Source: an uncultured Rickettsiales bacterium | GTDB lineage: Bacteria; Pseudomonadota; Alphaproteobacteria; Rickettsiales; Rickettsiaceae | Reading direction: 5' to 3' | DNA length: 64,000 nt | Assembly: GCA_903952265.1 (NCBI GenBank) | Contig: CAJBEU010000001.1 | Coordinates: 174,746-238,745, forward strand | Made by a program: the position numbers and the translations under genes | The notes under the pieces: generated by a model | Told to the model about the DNA's origin: nothing | What the model saw: the letters and a program-made list of their open reading frames with translations, nothing else | Databases searched by the model: none | Shown here: one piece after another, positions 1 to 8,559 of the stretch | Layout of the letters: each line of letters starts with the position of its first letter | Numbering within the stretch: position 1 is the first letter of the stretch

Positions 1-191
1 CCCGAGATCAGCTCCAGATCTTTAAGAGCATGAGTAATGATCTTTGAATCAACAGCAGCTTCTCCAACACCCATACTTAAGACAACCTTTATCAATTTCG
101 GAATTTGATGCGAATTCCTGTATTGAAATTTTTCAGCTAGATTTTGTGATATCTCGGTCTTGTACAGAGTATCAAATTTTTGCAGTAACAT
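1..191 (-). CDS. rplE: 50S ribosomal protein L5, N-terminal part (cut by window edge)
   Basis: The reverse strand from 191 downward encodes 63 residues starting MLLQKFDTLYKTEI and containing KLIKVVLSMGVGEA, the N-terminal signature of L5, which binds 5S rRNA in the large subunit. The gene runs off the window at base 1, so about two thirds of the protein is missing from view. The ATG at 189-191 lies 31 nt after the rplX stop. Order and strand match the spc part of the S10-spc operon. Confidence 0.9.
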   Translation of the reverse strand, partial: MLLQKFDTLYKTEISQNLAEKFQYRNSHQIPKLIKVVLSMGVGEAAVDSKIITHALKDLELIS

Positions 192-222
192 GGCTTGATT
201 GTTTAACGAAGGGTCTCGAAAA

Positions 223-444
223 TTAAAGAGATTTAAGATTCGAAAGATCTATGAAAGATTCTTTTAAAACTATTTCTCCAGGAGCATCCTTATTGGGCTT
301 TACGTGCTTTTTTCTTAAATTTATTCCGGCTACGATCGCCTTTCTTTCCTTTTTATTAACAGAAAGCACCATACCGCTCTTTCCTTTATCTTTTCCCACC
401 AGCACAAGGACTTCGGTGTTTTTTTTAATATTTTGTTTTGGCAT
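223..444 (-). CDS. rplX: 50S ribosomal protein L24, short form
   Basis: The 73-residue product has the KOW-type start (EVLVLVGKDKGKSGMV) and the GINLRKKHVKP segment of L24, an early assembly protein of the large subunit. Family members usually have about 100-105 residues. This one stops at SFIDLSNLKSL and lacks the last roughly 30 residues, which normally carry the TGKPTRVGF-like segment. It sits 2 nt after rplN and before rplE. The reading frame is intact, so this is a shortened but probably functional protein; a sequencing frameshift is the alternative. Confidence 0.93.
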   Translation of the reverse strand: MPKQNIKKNTEVLVLVGKDKGKSGMVLSVNKKERKAIVAGINLRKKHVKPNKDAPGEIVLKESFIDLSNLKSL

Positions 445-446
445 GA

Positions 447-839
447 TTAAAGCACCTCCTGAGCAAGGCTGACTATTTTAAGGAAACCTTCATTTTTTTG
501 TTTTGATGCGGACTCATTTCTAAGTTCTCTAGGAACTGGGCCCACCACCCGAGTGCCTATTGGTTCATAATTTTTGTTTAATAGTACAACAGCGTTTTGA
601 TTGAATTTTAGTATACTTCCATCTTTTCTGCGTATTCCAGTTTTTGTGCGTACAATCACTCCTGTGTACACGTCGCCCTTGTTAACTTTAGATTTTGGCA
701 AGGCCGTTCTGATGGATACAACAATCAGATCACATGCATGAGCAAAGAACCTTTTGGATCCACCCAAAACCTTGACGCACATCACGCTTTTTGCACCAGA
801 GTTGTCTGCAACATCCAGTATAGTTTGCATCTGAATCAT
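447..839 (-). CDS. rplN: 50S ribosomal protein L14
   Basis: The product begins [17 protein letters not shown] and contains [18 protein letters not shown] and [13 protein letters not shown], all diagnostic for L14, a large-subunit protein at the subunit interface. At 130 residues it is about 8 longer than usual because of an insertion (NESASKQKN) shortly before the conserved [10 protein letters not shown] end. It lies between rpsQ and rplX in operon order. Confidence 0.96.
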   Translation of the reverse strand: MIQMQTILDVADNSGAKSVMCVKVLGGSKRFFAHACDLIVVSIRTALPKSKVNKGDVYTGVIVRTKTGIRRKDGSILKFNQNAVVLLNKNYEPIGTRVVGPVPRELRNESASKQKNEGFLKIVSLAQEVL

Positions 840-879
840 ATTTCTTACTTACTAGTCGCCTAAAAATTTATGTACGTTT

Positions 880-1122
880 TTATTTTGTCAAATGCCTGTC
901 CAAAACCTGCCATTTCTTTGTTTTTGAAATCGGAGCACTTTCTATTATGCTTACCTGATCGCCTTTTTTATAAGAATTATTTGGGTCATGAGCAGCATAC
1001 TTTTTAGATCTTAGAACAATCTTTTTATAAAGAGGATCTATGTGCTTGCGTTCCACTAAAACAGAAACAGTTTTATCAGAGACGTCGCTCACCACAATCC
1101 CCTTAAGTATTTTTCTTGGCAT
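880..1122 (-). CDS. rpsQ: 30S ribosomal protein S17
   Basis: This 80-residue protein has the S17 OB-fold pattern: [20 protein letters not shown] near the start, then [16 protein letters not shown] and [14 protein letters not shown]17 binds 16S rRNA early in small-subunit assembly. Length is normal. It is separated from rpmC by 12 nt and from rplN by 40 nt in the S10-spc operon. Confidence 0.95.
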   Translation of the reverse strand: MPRKILKGIVVSDVSDKTVSVLVERKHIDPLYKKIVLRSKKYAAHDPNNSYKKGDQVSIIESAPISKTKKWQVLDRHLTK

Positions 1123-1134
1123 GTCGGTTCTTTA

Positions 1135-1326
1135 TTATTTTGAAGTCCTTTTATGAAGGGGGATTGAGTTAAGATTCGTATATAGTGTGGCAACTAACCT
1201 TCTTTTCTTTTTTATCTGGGAAGTGTCGCTCAGATTGCCTGAAGATTGCTTAATTCTTAAGTTAAACAAATCTTTCTTCGCTAAGTATATACTCTCTCTT
1301 AAACTTTTTGAATCTCGGTTTTCCAT
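1135..1326 (-). CDS. rpmC: 50S ribosomal protein L29
   Basis: The 63-residue protein starts MENRDSKSLRESIYLAKKDL and continues LFNLRIKQSSGNLSDTSQIK, the helical hairpin of L29 near the peptide exit tunnel. The open frame extends upstream to 1401, but that would overlap rplP by about 60 nt and add residues unlike the family, so the ATG at 1324-1326, 16 nt after the rplP stop, is preferred. No clear Shine-Dalgarno is visible. Confidence 0.88.
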   Translation of the reverse strand: MENRDSKSLRESIYLAKKDLFNLRIKQSSGNLSDTSQIKKKRRLVATLYTNLNSIPLHKRTSK

Positions 1327-1342
1327 ATCAATTAAGAATAAA

Positions 1343-1759
1343 CTAAATAATTTCTTTTCTAGACGTGATCTTTGTTCTAAATGGCATTTTTCCTCCAGCA
1401 AGCTCTAACGCTCTTATTGCATCTGCTTCAGAAACTCCGTCAACCTCTATTACTATTCTTCCTGGAGATACTCTGAATACGAAATATTCTGGAGAACCCT
1501 TACCTTTTCCCATTCTGACCTCTGGAGGTCTTTTGGAAACAGGTATAGATGGAAAAATTTTTATCCATAGCTTTCCCTTACGCTGCATGTATCTCGTTGC
1601 GGCAACACGGGCAGCCTCAAGTTGCCTAGAGGTTATTCTGGACATCTGAAGTGCCTTTAGACCAAAAGAACCAAAAGCTAGCTCAGTGCCCCCTTTAGAG
1701 TTTGACTGAACCCTGCCTTTTTGCATCTTTCTGTGCTTACTCCTGCTAGGAACTAACAT
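1343..1759 (-). CDS. rplP: 50S ribosomal protein L16
   Basis: The 138-residue product starts MLVPSRSKHRKMQKGR and has ITSRQLEAARVAATRYMQRK and RMGKGKGSPEYFVFRVSPG, the highly conserved core of L16, which lies close to the A site and the peptidyl-transferase centre. Length is normal. It follows rpsC after 36 nt and precedes rpmC. Confidence 0.97.
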   Translation of the reverse strand: MLVPSRSKHRKMQKGRVQSNSKGGTELAFGSFGLKALQMSRITSRQLEAARVAATRYMQRKGKLWIKIFPSIPVSKRPPEVRMGKGKGSPEYFVFRVSPGRIVIEVDGVSEADAIRALELAGGKMPFRTKITSRKEII

Positions 1760-1795
1760 TTTTTACCCCACTGCTTTTACTTAGTTAGACTCAAT

Positions 1796-2449
1796 TTATT
1801 TTTGACTCAAATGAGAGTTTTTTCTCTCCCTGTATATCCACACCTTTACCCCTATGACTCCATAAGTAGTCTTTGCTATGTCTAGCGCGTGATCTACATC
1901 GGCCTTTAGTGTATGTAAAGGAATTTTGCCCTCCATGTATTTTTCTGTTCTCGCAATTTCAGCTCCACCCAATCTTCCGGAACAAGATATTTTTATTCCT
2001 TGTGCGCCCTGTCTCATAGAGCTTTGAATGGACTTTTTCATGGCCTTTCTAAAAGAGACTCGTCTTTCTAGCTGAGAGGCTATGGATTTTGCAACAAGGG
2101 CAGCGTCAAGGTCTGGATACCTTATCTCGTGGACATTAATCACCACCTCTGGAAGACTTGTTATTCTTGAAATTGCCTCTTTAAGACCAGATATCTCCGA
2201 TCCTCCAGATCCAACTATTACTCCAGGTCTTCTACAGTGTATATTTACCAAAGCTCTGGTTTTTGAAAACTCGGTCAAAATAGCGCTCACCTGAGCAGAT
2301 TCATACTTTTGCCTAATCATTTTGCGAACCTGCAGATCAGCAAAAAGAAGAGATTTGTAGTCTTTAGATTTTGAGTAATTTACTGTGTTCCATCCATTGC
2401 CCAAACTAGGACCAAGGCGAAACAACTTAGGATGTACTTTTTGTCCCAT
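1796..2449 (-). CDS. rpsC: 30S ribosomal protein S3
   Basis: The 217-residue protein begins MGQKVHPKLFRLG and carries a KH domain (RRPGVIVGSGGSEISGLK, about residues 72-90) and the C-terminal S3 domain (GRLGGAEIARTEKYMEGKIP). S3 lines the mRNA entry channel and has helicase activity on mRNA. The KH loop reads GSGG rather than the common GKGG. It is located between rplV and rplP, as expected. Confidence 0.97.
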   Translation of the reverse strand: MGQKVHPKLFRLGPSLGNGWNTVNYSKSKDYKSLLFADLQVRKMIRQKYESAQVSAILTEFSKTRALVNIHCRRPGVIVGSGGSEISGLKEAISRITSLPEVVINVHEIRYPDLDAALVAKSIASQLERRVSFRKAMKKSIQSSMRQGAQGIKISCSGRLGGAEIARTEKYMEGKIPLHTLKADVDHALDIAKTTYGVIGVKVWIYRERKNSHLSQK

Positions 2450-2470
2450 TTAATTTGACCCTTATGCTGT

Positions 2471-2809
2471 TTATTCTAAAGTTATATATAAGTTGGAAAA
2501 AGGCTTTCTTATACTTGCGGATTTCCCCCTTGCTCTTGGCATGAATCTTTTTAAGCACATGGACCTGCCAACTGTTGCAGTTTTGATTACTAGATTGTCC
2601 ATGTTAAGTCCAAAATTATTCTCAGCATTAGCTGCTGCAGAGACAACACATTTCATGACCTCCTTGGCAATGCGCTTTTTAGAAAACTCAAGCTGCTTTA
2701 GAGCATCTCTAACTTGAGATCCTCTTATCATTGCAGCCACTAGGTTAAGTTTTCTTGGACTTACCCTTATAGACTTTCCTACAGCGCTTGCAGACGAAAC
2801 ATTGTTCAT
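2471..2809 (-). CDS. rplV: 50S ribosomal protein L22
   Basis: The 112-residue product has the L22 features [19 protein letters not shown] near the N-terminus and MKRF-like [20 protein letters not shown] at the tip of the exit-tunnel loop. L22 helps form the narrow part of the peptide exit tunnel. It lies between rpsS (19 nt upstream) and rpsC (21 nt downstream). Confidence 0.96.
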   Translation of the reverse strand: MNNVSSASAVGKSIRVSPRKLNLVAAMIRGSQVRDALKQLEFSKKRIAKEVMKCVVSAAANAENNFGLNMDNLVIKTATVGRSMCLKRFMPRARGKSASIRKPFSNLYITLE

Positions 2810-2828
2810 ATATTAATATCCGATAAGT

Positions 2829-3095
2829 TTACTTTTTACCGCCCCCATGTCCTTTAAAAGTACGGGTCGGAGAAAATTCCCCAAGCTTTCTGCCAACCAT
2901 GTCTTCAGTTACTGAGACTGGAACAAACTTTTTTCCGTTGTGTACGTCAAACGTTATTCCTACAAACATTGGCAAAATAGTGGATTTTCGAGACCAGGTC
3001 TTTATCACCTCTAATTTTCCAGATTCTTTTATTTTTTGAGCCTTTTTGATTAAGTGATCCTCACAAAAAGGTCCCTTCCAAGCAGAGCGAGACAT
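2829..3095 (-). CDS. rpsS: 30S ribosomal protein S19
   Basis: This 88-residue protein starts [19 protein letters not shown] and contains [19 protein letters not shown] and [18 protein letters not shown], the S19 pattern. S19 binds 16S rRNA in the small-subunit head with S13. An unusually wide 83-nt interval separates it from the rplB stop, whereas most genes in this operon are much closer. Confidence 0.96.
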   Translation of the reverse strand: MSRSAWKGPFCEDHLIKKAQKIKESGKLEVIKTWSRKSTILPMFVGITFDVHNGKKFVPVSVTEDMVGRKLGEFSPTRTFKGHGGGKK

Positions 3096-3178
3096 AAATA
3101 TTTCTTCAAAGAGACTATAACTATTTTCACGACAAAAGACCAGCTCAACACTTCTTAAAAAAGGTCAAGCCAGCGAAA

Positions 3179-4006
3179 TTATTTTTTCCTGCGTCTTACA
3201 ATATATCCAGAAGTAAGTTTATTGCTACGAGTTTTTTTACCTTTAGCACATTTACCCCAAGGACTCACAGGATGCCTGCCCCCGGAAGTCTTACCTTCAC
3301 CTCCTCCATGTGGATGATCAACTGGATTCATGGCGACGCCCCTCACATGAGGTCTCTGACCAAGCCATCTAACTCTTCCAGCTTTTCCGTAAGATATTCC
3401 TTTGTGCGCAGCGTTTGCTACTGTTCCTATAGTGGCTTTGCAGCTAAGACTTATCAATCTTACCTCAGAAGACTGCAATGAAAGCTGAGCATATCCGCTG
3501 TCTTTACCTAAAATTCTTGCACAAGAACCAGCGGCTCTAGCGATTTGCCCACCTTTTTCTGGTTTCATTTCTATATTGTGAACTATGGTGCCAACGGGAA
3601 TGTTGCTTAGTGGCATGCAATTTCCCACAACAACTCCGCACTCTTTGTCAGAAGAAATGATCTTGTCGTCGATTTTCATACCTTGCGCAGCAAGTATATA
3701 GGACAGCGTGCCATCCTCATACTCTATCAATGCCAAAAAGGCGGAACGTATCGGATCGTACTCTATTCTCTTTATAGTCGCTGGCATGTCCAGCTTGTTA
3801 CGCTTAAAATCTACCAATCTGTAGGCTTTTTTATGCCCACCTCCCCTGTGCCTTGAAGTGATCCTTCCCAAATTGTTTCTTCCACCACTGGAGGACAATG
3901 AAGATAAAAGGCTTTTTACAGGCTTTCCCTTCCAAAGTCCAGACTTATCAGTACGGATTAAAAACCTTGTGCCTGGTGTAATTGGGTTACAACGATTTTT
4001 TGTCAT
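3179..4006 (-). CDS. rplB: 50S ribosomal protein L2
   Basis: The 275-residue product has [20 protein letters not shown], the RALxGxxAxxxxG-like middle region and [20 protein letters not shown] at the C-terminus, all typical of L2, which is required for peptidyl-transferase activity and subunit joining. The conserved histidine of the HPHGGGEG segment is present. Length is normal. It starts 2 nt after the rplW stop, suggesting translational coupling. Confidence 0.98.
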   Translation of the reverse strand: MTKNRCNPITPGTRFLIRTDKSGLWKGKPVKSLLSSLSSSGGRNNLGRITSRHRGGGHKKAYRLVDFKRNKLDMPATIKRIEYDPIRSAFLALIEYEDGTLSYILAAQGMKIDDKIISSDKECGVVVGNCMPLSNIPVGTIVHNIEMKPEKGGQIARAAGSCARILGKDSGYAQLSLQSSEVRLISLSCKATIGTVANAAHKGISYGKAGRVRWLGQRPHVRGVAMNPVDHPHGGGEGKTSGGRHPVSPWGKCAKGKKTRSNKLTSGYIVRRRKK

Positions 4007-4008
4007 TT

Positions 4009-4320
4009 TTATTCACCACTAAATGCACTTATGGATTGTCCTGGATTCAGAGTGACTATAGCTTTTTTTCTGTCAGATCTTTGTCCTAAAATACCTTTGT
4101 ATCTCTTTCTTTTTCCTTTTGAATTCAGAATGTGAACGGAAAATACATCTACTCCAAAGATGTTTTTTATAGCTAAAGCCACGCTTTTTTTGTTCGCGTC
4201 AGAGAGAATTTCTAAGACATATTTTTTTTTGGAAGGCGAGTCTTCCAAAATTCGGTAGGACTTTTCAGTAACTACCGGCCTTCTTATGATATCCCAAGCT
4301 TTTTGTGAAAATTGTTTCAT
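4009..4320 (-). CDS. rplW: 50S ribosomal protein L23
   Basis: The 103-residue protein has [16 protein letters not shown] at the start and [20 protein letters not shown], typical of L23, the tunnel-exit protein that docks trigger factor and SRP. The start codon overlaps the rplD stop by one base at 4320, a coupled arrangement seen in S10 operons. Confidence 0.95.
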   Translation of the reverse strand: MKQFSQKAWDIIRRPVVTEKSYRILEDSPSKKKYVLEILSDANKKSVALAIKNIFGVDVFSVHILNSKGKRKRYKGILGQRSDRKKAIVTLNPGQSISAFSGE

Positions 4321-4955
4321 TAGGCTAACCTCTGCTGCAATTGTTCTACTGCGTCAACTGAAATGATCAACGTATCGGCTTTTAAAATATCGTACACATT
4401 GAGCCCCACTTGAGGCACGTAGCTAAATTTTGCTACGTTGCGAACTGAAAGAAGAAAATTGTGGTCTTGCTCATGAGAGCAAGTCAAAATCTTGCTTACA
4501 GGCCTAGCCCCCATTAGTCCGGATATTGTGCTTGCACATTTTTTAGTTGAGATTAAGTCCATCGAGATTCTGTCTGTCACTACCAAAGATCCTTCTCTAA
4601 ACTTCATAGATATGGCTGACTTAAGGCCTAGCTGGCGAATTTTTTTAGGCAAACTCGTTTCGTGACTTCTGACTACAGGTCCATGTACTGTTGCACCTCC
4701 TCTCATATGGACAGCTCTGGTTGTTCCCTGTCTAGCTCTTCCGGAGCCTTTTTGTGGTCTAGGTTTTTTTCCTGATCCAGACACTTCAGAGACCGTTTTG
4801 GTCTTGTGAGTGCCTGCCCTAGCTTTAGCCCTTTGCCAGTCTACTACCCTCTTGATGCAAGCCAAAGAAGGCTCTCTTCCAAATATTTCTTCTGATAGCT
4901 CAATCTTACCAACTATAGAGCCGGTGTTAAAGCTAAAAATTTCACACTCAATCAC
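4320..4955 (-). CDS. rplD: 50S ribosomal protein L4
   Basis: The 211-residue product contains the conserved rRNA-contact loop SGSGKKPRPQKGSGRARQGT and HMRGGATVHGPVVRSH, diagnostic for L4, which binds 23S rRNA and extends into the exit tunnel. In gammaproteobacteria L4 also represses its own operon through the S10 leader; whether it does so here is unknown. The start overlaps the rplC end by 8 nt. Confidence 0.96.
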   Translation of the reverse strand: MIECEIFSFNTGSIVGKIELSEEIFGREPSLACIKRVVDWQRAKARAGTHKTKTVSEVSGSGKKPRPQKGSGRARQGTTRAVHMRGGATVHGPVVRSHETSLPKKIRQLGLKSAISMKFREGSLVVTDRISMDLISTKKCASTISGLMGARPVSKILTCSHEQDHNFLLSVRNVAKFSYVPQVGLNVYDILKADTLIISVDAVEQLQQRLA

Positions 4956-5637
4956 GACGTCCTCTCTGAATAATTTGCCCTTTTATTGCATCTTGTACGG
5001 ATACGATTCCGTTTTTCGGTCCCGGAAGAGCTCCTCTAATTAATATCAAGTTCCTTTCAGCATCAACTGAAAAGACTTGTAAATTTTGCACAGTGACCTT
5101 CTTAGCTCCCATGTGTCCAGCCATTTTTTTATTCTTCCATACTTTTCCTGGATCTTGGCATGCGCCGGTCGACCCTCCAGACCTGTGGGAAGCCGAAACA
5201 CCGTGAGAGGCTTCCAACCCACCGAAATGATACTTTTTCATCACTCCAGCAAAGCCTTTACCCTTACTGATTCCAGATACATCAACTAACTGGTTTGGTA
5301 TAACACCAAAATCTCTCAATGTAAATTTAACTCCTTTATCAACGTCTTTATCATTCACGTCTTTATATAATCGAAACTCCGAGATAGATCTTAGAGGGTC
5401 AATTCCTAGTTTGGAGAATACGCCAGTGTGAGGCTTTGTCAAATTCTTGGCCTTTCCCACTCCGTGACCTACAACTAAAGATTCGTAACCGTCTTTTTCT
5501 TCAGTTTTTACGCGTAATACAGTGCAGTCTATGACTTGTAGAACTGTAAGTGAAACCAACTCGTTCTTTGCATCGTACAAAGATGTCATTCCCAGCTTTC
5601 TAGCCAGAAGCTTTCCAGTCAACATTGCATGGACCAA
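4948..5637 (-). CDS. rplC: 50S ribosomal protein L3
   Basis: The 229-residue protein has LLARKLGMTSLYDAKNEL near the start and the conserved KGKGFAGVMKKYHFGG and SHGVSASHRSGGSTGACQDP region with KKMAGHMGAKKVTVQNL. L3 starts large-subunit assembly near the peptidyl-transferase centre. Normal length. It overlaps rplD and lies 22 nt after rpsJ. Confidence 0.96.
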   Translation of the reverse strand: MVHAMLTGKLLARKLGMTSLYDAKNELVSLTVLQVIDCTVLRVKTEEKDGYESLVVGHGVGKAKNLTKPHTGVFSKLGIDPLRSISEFRLYKDVNDKDVDKGVKFTLRDFGVIPNQLVDVSGISKGKGFAGVMKKYHFGGLEASHGVSASHRSGGSTGACQDPGKVWKNKKMAGHMGAKKVTVQNLQVFSVDAERNLILIRGALPGPKNGIVSVQDAIKGQIIQRGRRD

Positions 5638-5659
5638 ATTAAGATGATAAACAGAATAT

Positions 5660-5971
5660 TTATTTTATTTTAAGCTCAATGTCTACCCCCCCCGGGACGT
5701 TTAATTTATCAAGCTCTTCAATTATTTGAGGTGTTGGATAATTGACTATTATCAATCGCTTGGAGGTCCTAATTTCAAATTGCTCTCTTGCTTTTTTATT
5801 TACGTGTGGAGAAGTGTTTAGTGTAAATTTTTCTATTTTCAGAGGAAGAGGAATCGGCCCATTTACCTTATTTCCAACTCTTTCTATCACCTTTACCACT
5901 TCTTTTGCTGTCTTATCAAGCAAAGCAGGATCGTAAGATCTTAGTCTGATTTTTAATTTTTGTTCTGACAT
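5660..5971 (-). CDS. rpsJ: 30S ribosomal protein S10
   Basis: The 103-residue product contains KIRLRSYDPALLDKTAKEVV and PLPLKIEKFTLNTSPHVNKK, the S10/NusE signature. S10 is a small-subunit head protein and also a transcription antitermination factor with NusB and NusG. It is the first ribosomal protein gene of this S10 operon and follows tuf after 137 nt, which hold a possible leader structure. Confidence 0.97.
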   Translation of the reverse strand: MSEQKLKIRLRSYDPALLDKTAKEVVKVIERVGNKVNGPIPLPLKIEKFTLNTSPHVNKKAREQFEIRTSKRLIIVNYPTPQIIEELDKLNVPGGVDIELKIK

Positions 5972-6034
5972 CTCACATACCTACAACTCGTTATTTTATT
6001 CTATTGATATACAGCAAAGCTACTTAAACTATTT

Positions 6035-6100
6035 CAGGGCTGGGTCCTAGACTGCCAAGTTGTGATATACAGGCTCAGCCAAAAGGACCTTGCAACCCTG
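6035..6100 (-). promoter_or_regulatory. Possible structured leader between tuf and rpsJ
   Basis: On the minus strand, transcribed from tuf toward rpsJ, the segment at 6085-6100 (CAGGG, 6 nt, GGTCC) can pair with 6035-6047 (GGACC, CAG, CCCTG), closing an imperfect hairpin of about 65 nt with more pairing possible inside. It lies about 65 nt before the rpsJ start. No U-run follows, so a simple terminator is unlikely. It could be an S10-operon regulatory leader; I infer this from position and pairing only. Confidence 0.35.
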
Positions 6101-6108
6101 ACCTTATT

Positions 6109-7305
6109 TTATTTAATAATTTGAGTTACAGTGCCACTTCCCACGGTTTTACCTCCCTCTCTTATTGCAAATCTTTGTTTTTCCTGCATTGCAACTTCGT
6201 GAATCAGTTTAACTTTTAGCTTAACATTGTCTCCTGGCATTACGACTTGCAGACTTTCTGGAAATTCAAAACCTCCAGTGATGTCAGCTGTTCCAAAGTA
6301 AAACTGAGGTTTGTATTTTGAGTTAAAAGGAGTTTTTCTACCTCCTTCCTTTTCAGTCAAAACGTATATTATAGCCTCAAATTCACTATGCGGAGTAACC
6401 ACTCCAGGAGCGCATATAACCTGTCCTCTTTCTATATCCGCCTTTCCTTTTTCTGGAACCTTAATTCCTCTAAGAAGTATTCCAACGTTTTCAAGAGGTT
6501 CGGCTGTTTCCAACACTTTTCCAAACATCTCAATACCAGTGCAAACGCTTTTTTGAGTAGGCTTTAGGCCCACTATTTCAACTGGATCTCCAACTTTAAG
6601 AACTCCTTGTTGAACCTTTCCGGTTGCAACTGAGCCTCTTGGTACTCTATGAACACCTTCCACGCTCATTAAAAATCCTTGATCAAGACTAACGCTTGGC
6701 TGGGGAATGGAGTTATCTATAGCATCCAAAAGATTGCCTATAGATTTTAGTCCGTCTTCATCGTTTTCGGTGGCTTTTAATGCGGAACCCCTAACGATAG
6801 GAATGTTATTTCCATCATATCCTTGTTTGCTTAGCTCCTCTCTAATTTCCATTTCAACTAATTCTAGAAGCTCCTCGTCCTCTACCATGTCTACTTTGTT
6901 TAAAAACACCACCATCGCAGGTACACCAGTTTGCTTTGCAAGCAATATGTGTTCTCTTGTCTGAGGCATAGGACCATCTGGCGCTGATACAACAAGAATG
7001 GCTCCATCCATCTGGTTGGCTCCAGTGATCATATTTTTTACGTAGTCAGCGTGCCCTGGGCAGTCTATGTGAGCGTAGTGCCTTTTTGTAGTCTCGTATT
7101 CTACGTGAGCGGTTGCAATAGTAATACCTCTGGCTTTTTCTTCTTCGGCGGAGTCTATTTGTCCATATTCTCTTGATTCAGCAAGTCCTTGCTTTGACAA
7201 GTAATATGTTATTGCGGCAGTCAAGGTTGTTTTTCCGTGGTCTACGTGACCTATTGTGCCAACGTTACAGTGAGGTTTTTTTCTTTCGAATCTCTTTTTA
7301 GACAT
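6109..7305 (-). CDS. tuf: Translation elongation factor Tu
   Basis: The product carries all EF-Tu G motifs: [15 protein letters not shown] (P-loop), [13 protein letters not shown] (switch II), NKVDM and SALK, followed by the two beta-barrel domains ending [17 protein letters not shown]-Tu delivers aminoacyl-tRNA to the ribosome. The open frame begins at 7326, but the ATG at 7303-7305 ([12 protein letters not shown]) fits the family and has an AAAGGA ribosome-binding site about 5 nt upstream. Its position after tRNA-Tyr and tRNA-Gly and before rpsJ is the fused tuf context known from Rickettsia prowazekii. Confidence 0.97.
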   Translation of the reverse strand: MSKKRFERKKPHCNVGTIGHVDHGKTTLTAAITYYLSKQGLAESREYGQIDSAEEEKARGITIATAHVEYETTKRHYAHIDCPGHADYVKNMITGANQMDGAILVVSAPDGPMPQTREHILLAKQTGVPAMVVFLNKVDMVEDEELLELVEMEIREELSKQGYDGNNIPIVRGSALKATENDEDGLKSIGNLLDAIDNSIPQPSVSLDQGFLMSVEGVHRVPRGSVATGKVQQGVLKVGDPVEIVGLKPTQKSVCTGIEMFGKVLETAEPLENVGILLRGIKVPEKGKADIERGQVICAPGVVTPHSEFEAIIYVLTEKEGGRKTPFNSKYKPQFYFGTADITGGFEFPESLQVVMPGDNVKLKVKLIHEVAMQEKQRFAIREGGKTVGSGTVTQIIK

Positions 7306-7362
7306 ATTAGTCCTTTGTGTTATCAAGTTTAATTTTGTTTAGTTCCCTTATCTAGCTAAGGG

Positions 7363-7433
<71 letters not shown>

Positions 7434-7452
7434 ACGCTACAAGTGCTCATGG

Positions 7453-7533
7453 TGGGGAGAGTAGGAATCGAACCTACTCTCGCTTGCGCGGGCAGATTTA
7501 CAGTCTGCTGCCATCCCATTCGGCCATCTCCCC
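7453..7533 (-). tRNA. tRNA-Tyr (anticodon GTA)
   Basis: The minus strand forms a class II tRNA with acceptor arms GGGGAGA and TCTCCCC, an anticodon loop CTGTAAA giving GTA, a long variable arm and a GGTTCGATTCC T-arm. CCA is encoded at 7450-7452. It is the first gene of the tRNA-Tyr/tRNA-Gly/tuf unit. Confidence 0.95.
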
Positions 7534-7571
7534 CAGCGCAGCTAACTAGGAGACACACTAACACCTTTTGG

Positions 7572-7602
7572 GGTATAAATGCAACCTAAATCGCAATGTC
7601 AC
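7572..7602 (-). promoter_or_regulatory. Possible promoter of the tRNA-Tyr/tRNA-Gly/tuf unit
   Basis: On the minus strand a TGACAT box (7596-7601) lies 18 nt before a TATACC box (7572-7577), about 38 nt upstream of the tRNA-Tyr 5' end. The boxes are only moderately like a sigma-70 promoter, so the call rests mainly on position. Confidence 0.35.
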
Positions 7603-7791
7603 GAGTTGGGTTTTTAACTCTTTCTTCTTAGAGCTAGTTAAGCTACCTCAAATAAGTTAACTTGTCTTAGTTAGAAGCTAGCCTCAAAACTACAAACAAA
7701 GCAGAAAGAATTCAGGAAAATTAATTTCCAACTTTTGTCACCATTTTGCTAATATGTTTTTCTATTGTCAATCTTAATTTAGGTAAACCTT

Positions 7792-8508
7792 GTGCGGTGT
7801 CTGATCTATGGCAAGCATTCTGCGACAGAATGTTTAAGAAATGGTAATCGAAAAATTTTAAAAATCTGGTGTGTGGAGAGATTTTATTTTGCAAATCAGG
7901 ATTTAATCTCAAAGTTTAAATTCGAGATTGTCTCAAATGCGTGCCTAGAGAATTTAGTTGGAAAGGCAAACCACCAAGGTATAGTGATTGAGGTACCTAA
8001 AAACAACGACTTAGTAAAAGAGATAGCTAGTCATCATAGGAGAGTTGTAATTTTAGACAGCATAACAGACCCTCATAACCTTGGAGCAATTATTCGTTCA
8101 GCAGTTGCATTTGGCTTTGATACGGTTATTACAGGGAAAACTAATTCTGCAGGAGAAGGTAGCGTGGTTGCTCGCATCTCAAGTGGAGCTTTGGAGCACG
8201 TAAATCTGATTAAAGTAGTAAACATCAGCAGAGAAATTTTGAATCTAAAAAAACAAGGATTTTGGATAGTTGGTCTGGATTGTAATGCTGAGAATTCAAT
8301 TGAGCATCCGTTGATGAACTCTGATAAAATAGCTATTGTGCTTGGTTCTGAAGGTTTTGGTCTTAGACCATTGATTTCCAAAAACTGCGATGCGTTAGTA
8401 AAAATTCCAATGCGAAATTCAGAAATTGCTAGCATTAACGTTTCAAATGCTGCCGCAATTGCGTTTTATTTTGTGTCAAAGAAGACAAATTTACCCGTGC
8501 AAGGATAA
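7792..8508 (+). CDS. rlmB: SpoU-family 23S rRNA 2'-O-methyltransferase (RlmB type)
   Basis: The 238-residue product has an N-terminal substrate-binding part (IYGKHSATECL) and a C-terminal SPOUT knot with the three SpoU motifs: ILDSITDPHNLGAIIRSAVAF, IAIVLGSEGFGLRP and VKIPMRNSEIASINVSNAAA. These fit RlmB, which methylates G2251 of 23S rRNA using S-adenosylmethionine. The start is a GTG at 7792, as the preceding in-frame ATG region is closed by a stop. It is divergent from the tRNA-Tyr unit and followed by leuS. Assignment to RlmB rather than another SpoU enzyme is by overall similarity. Confidence 0.88.
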   Translation: MRCLIYGKHSATECLRNGNRKILKIWCVERFYFANQDLISKFKFEIVSNACLENLVGKANHQGIVIEVPKNNDLVKEIASHHRRVVILDSITDPHNLGAIIRSAVAFGFDTVITGKTNSAGEGSVVARISSGALEHVNLIKVVNISREILNLKKQGFWIVGLDCNAENSIEHPLMNSDKIAIVLGSEGFGLRPLISKNCDALVKIPMRNSEIASINVSNAAAIAFYFVSKKTNLPVQG

Positions 8509-8559
8509 ACAGACCTCAAAGCAAGGCATTCATTCTTTAATTTCATTCAAAAAACAACA

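Noticed and set aside
44..472. Plus-strand frames at the left edge
   Set aside because: They are antisense to rplE and rplX, which are clear by sequence.
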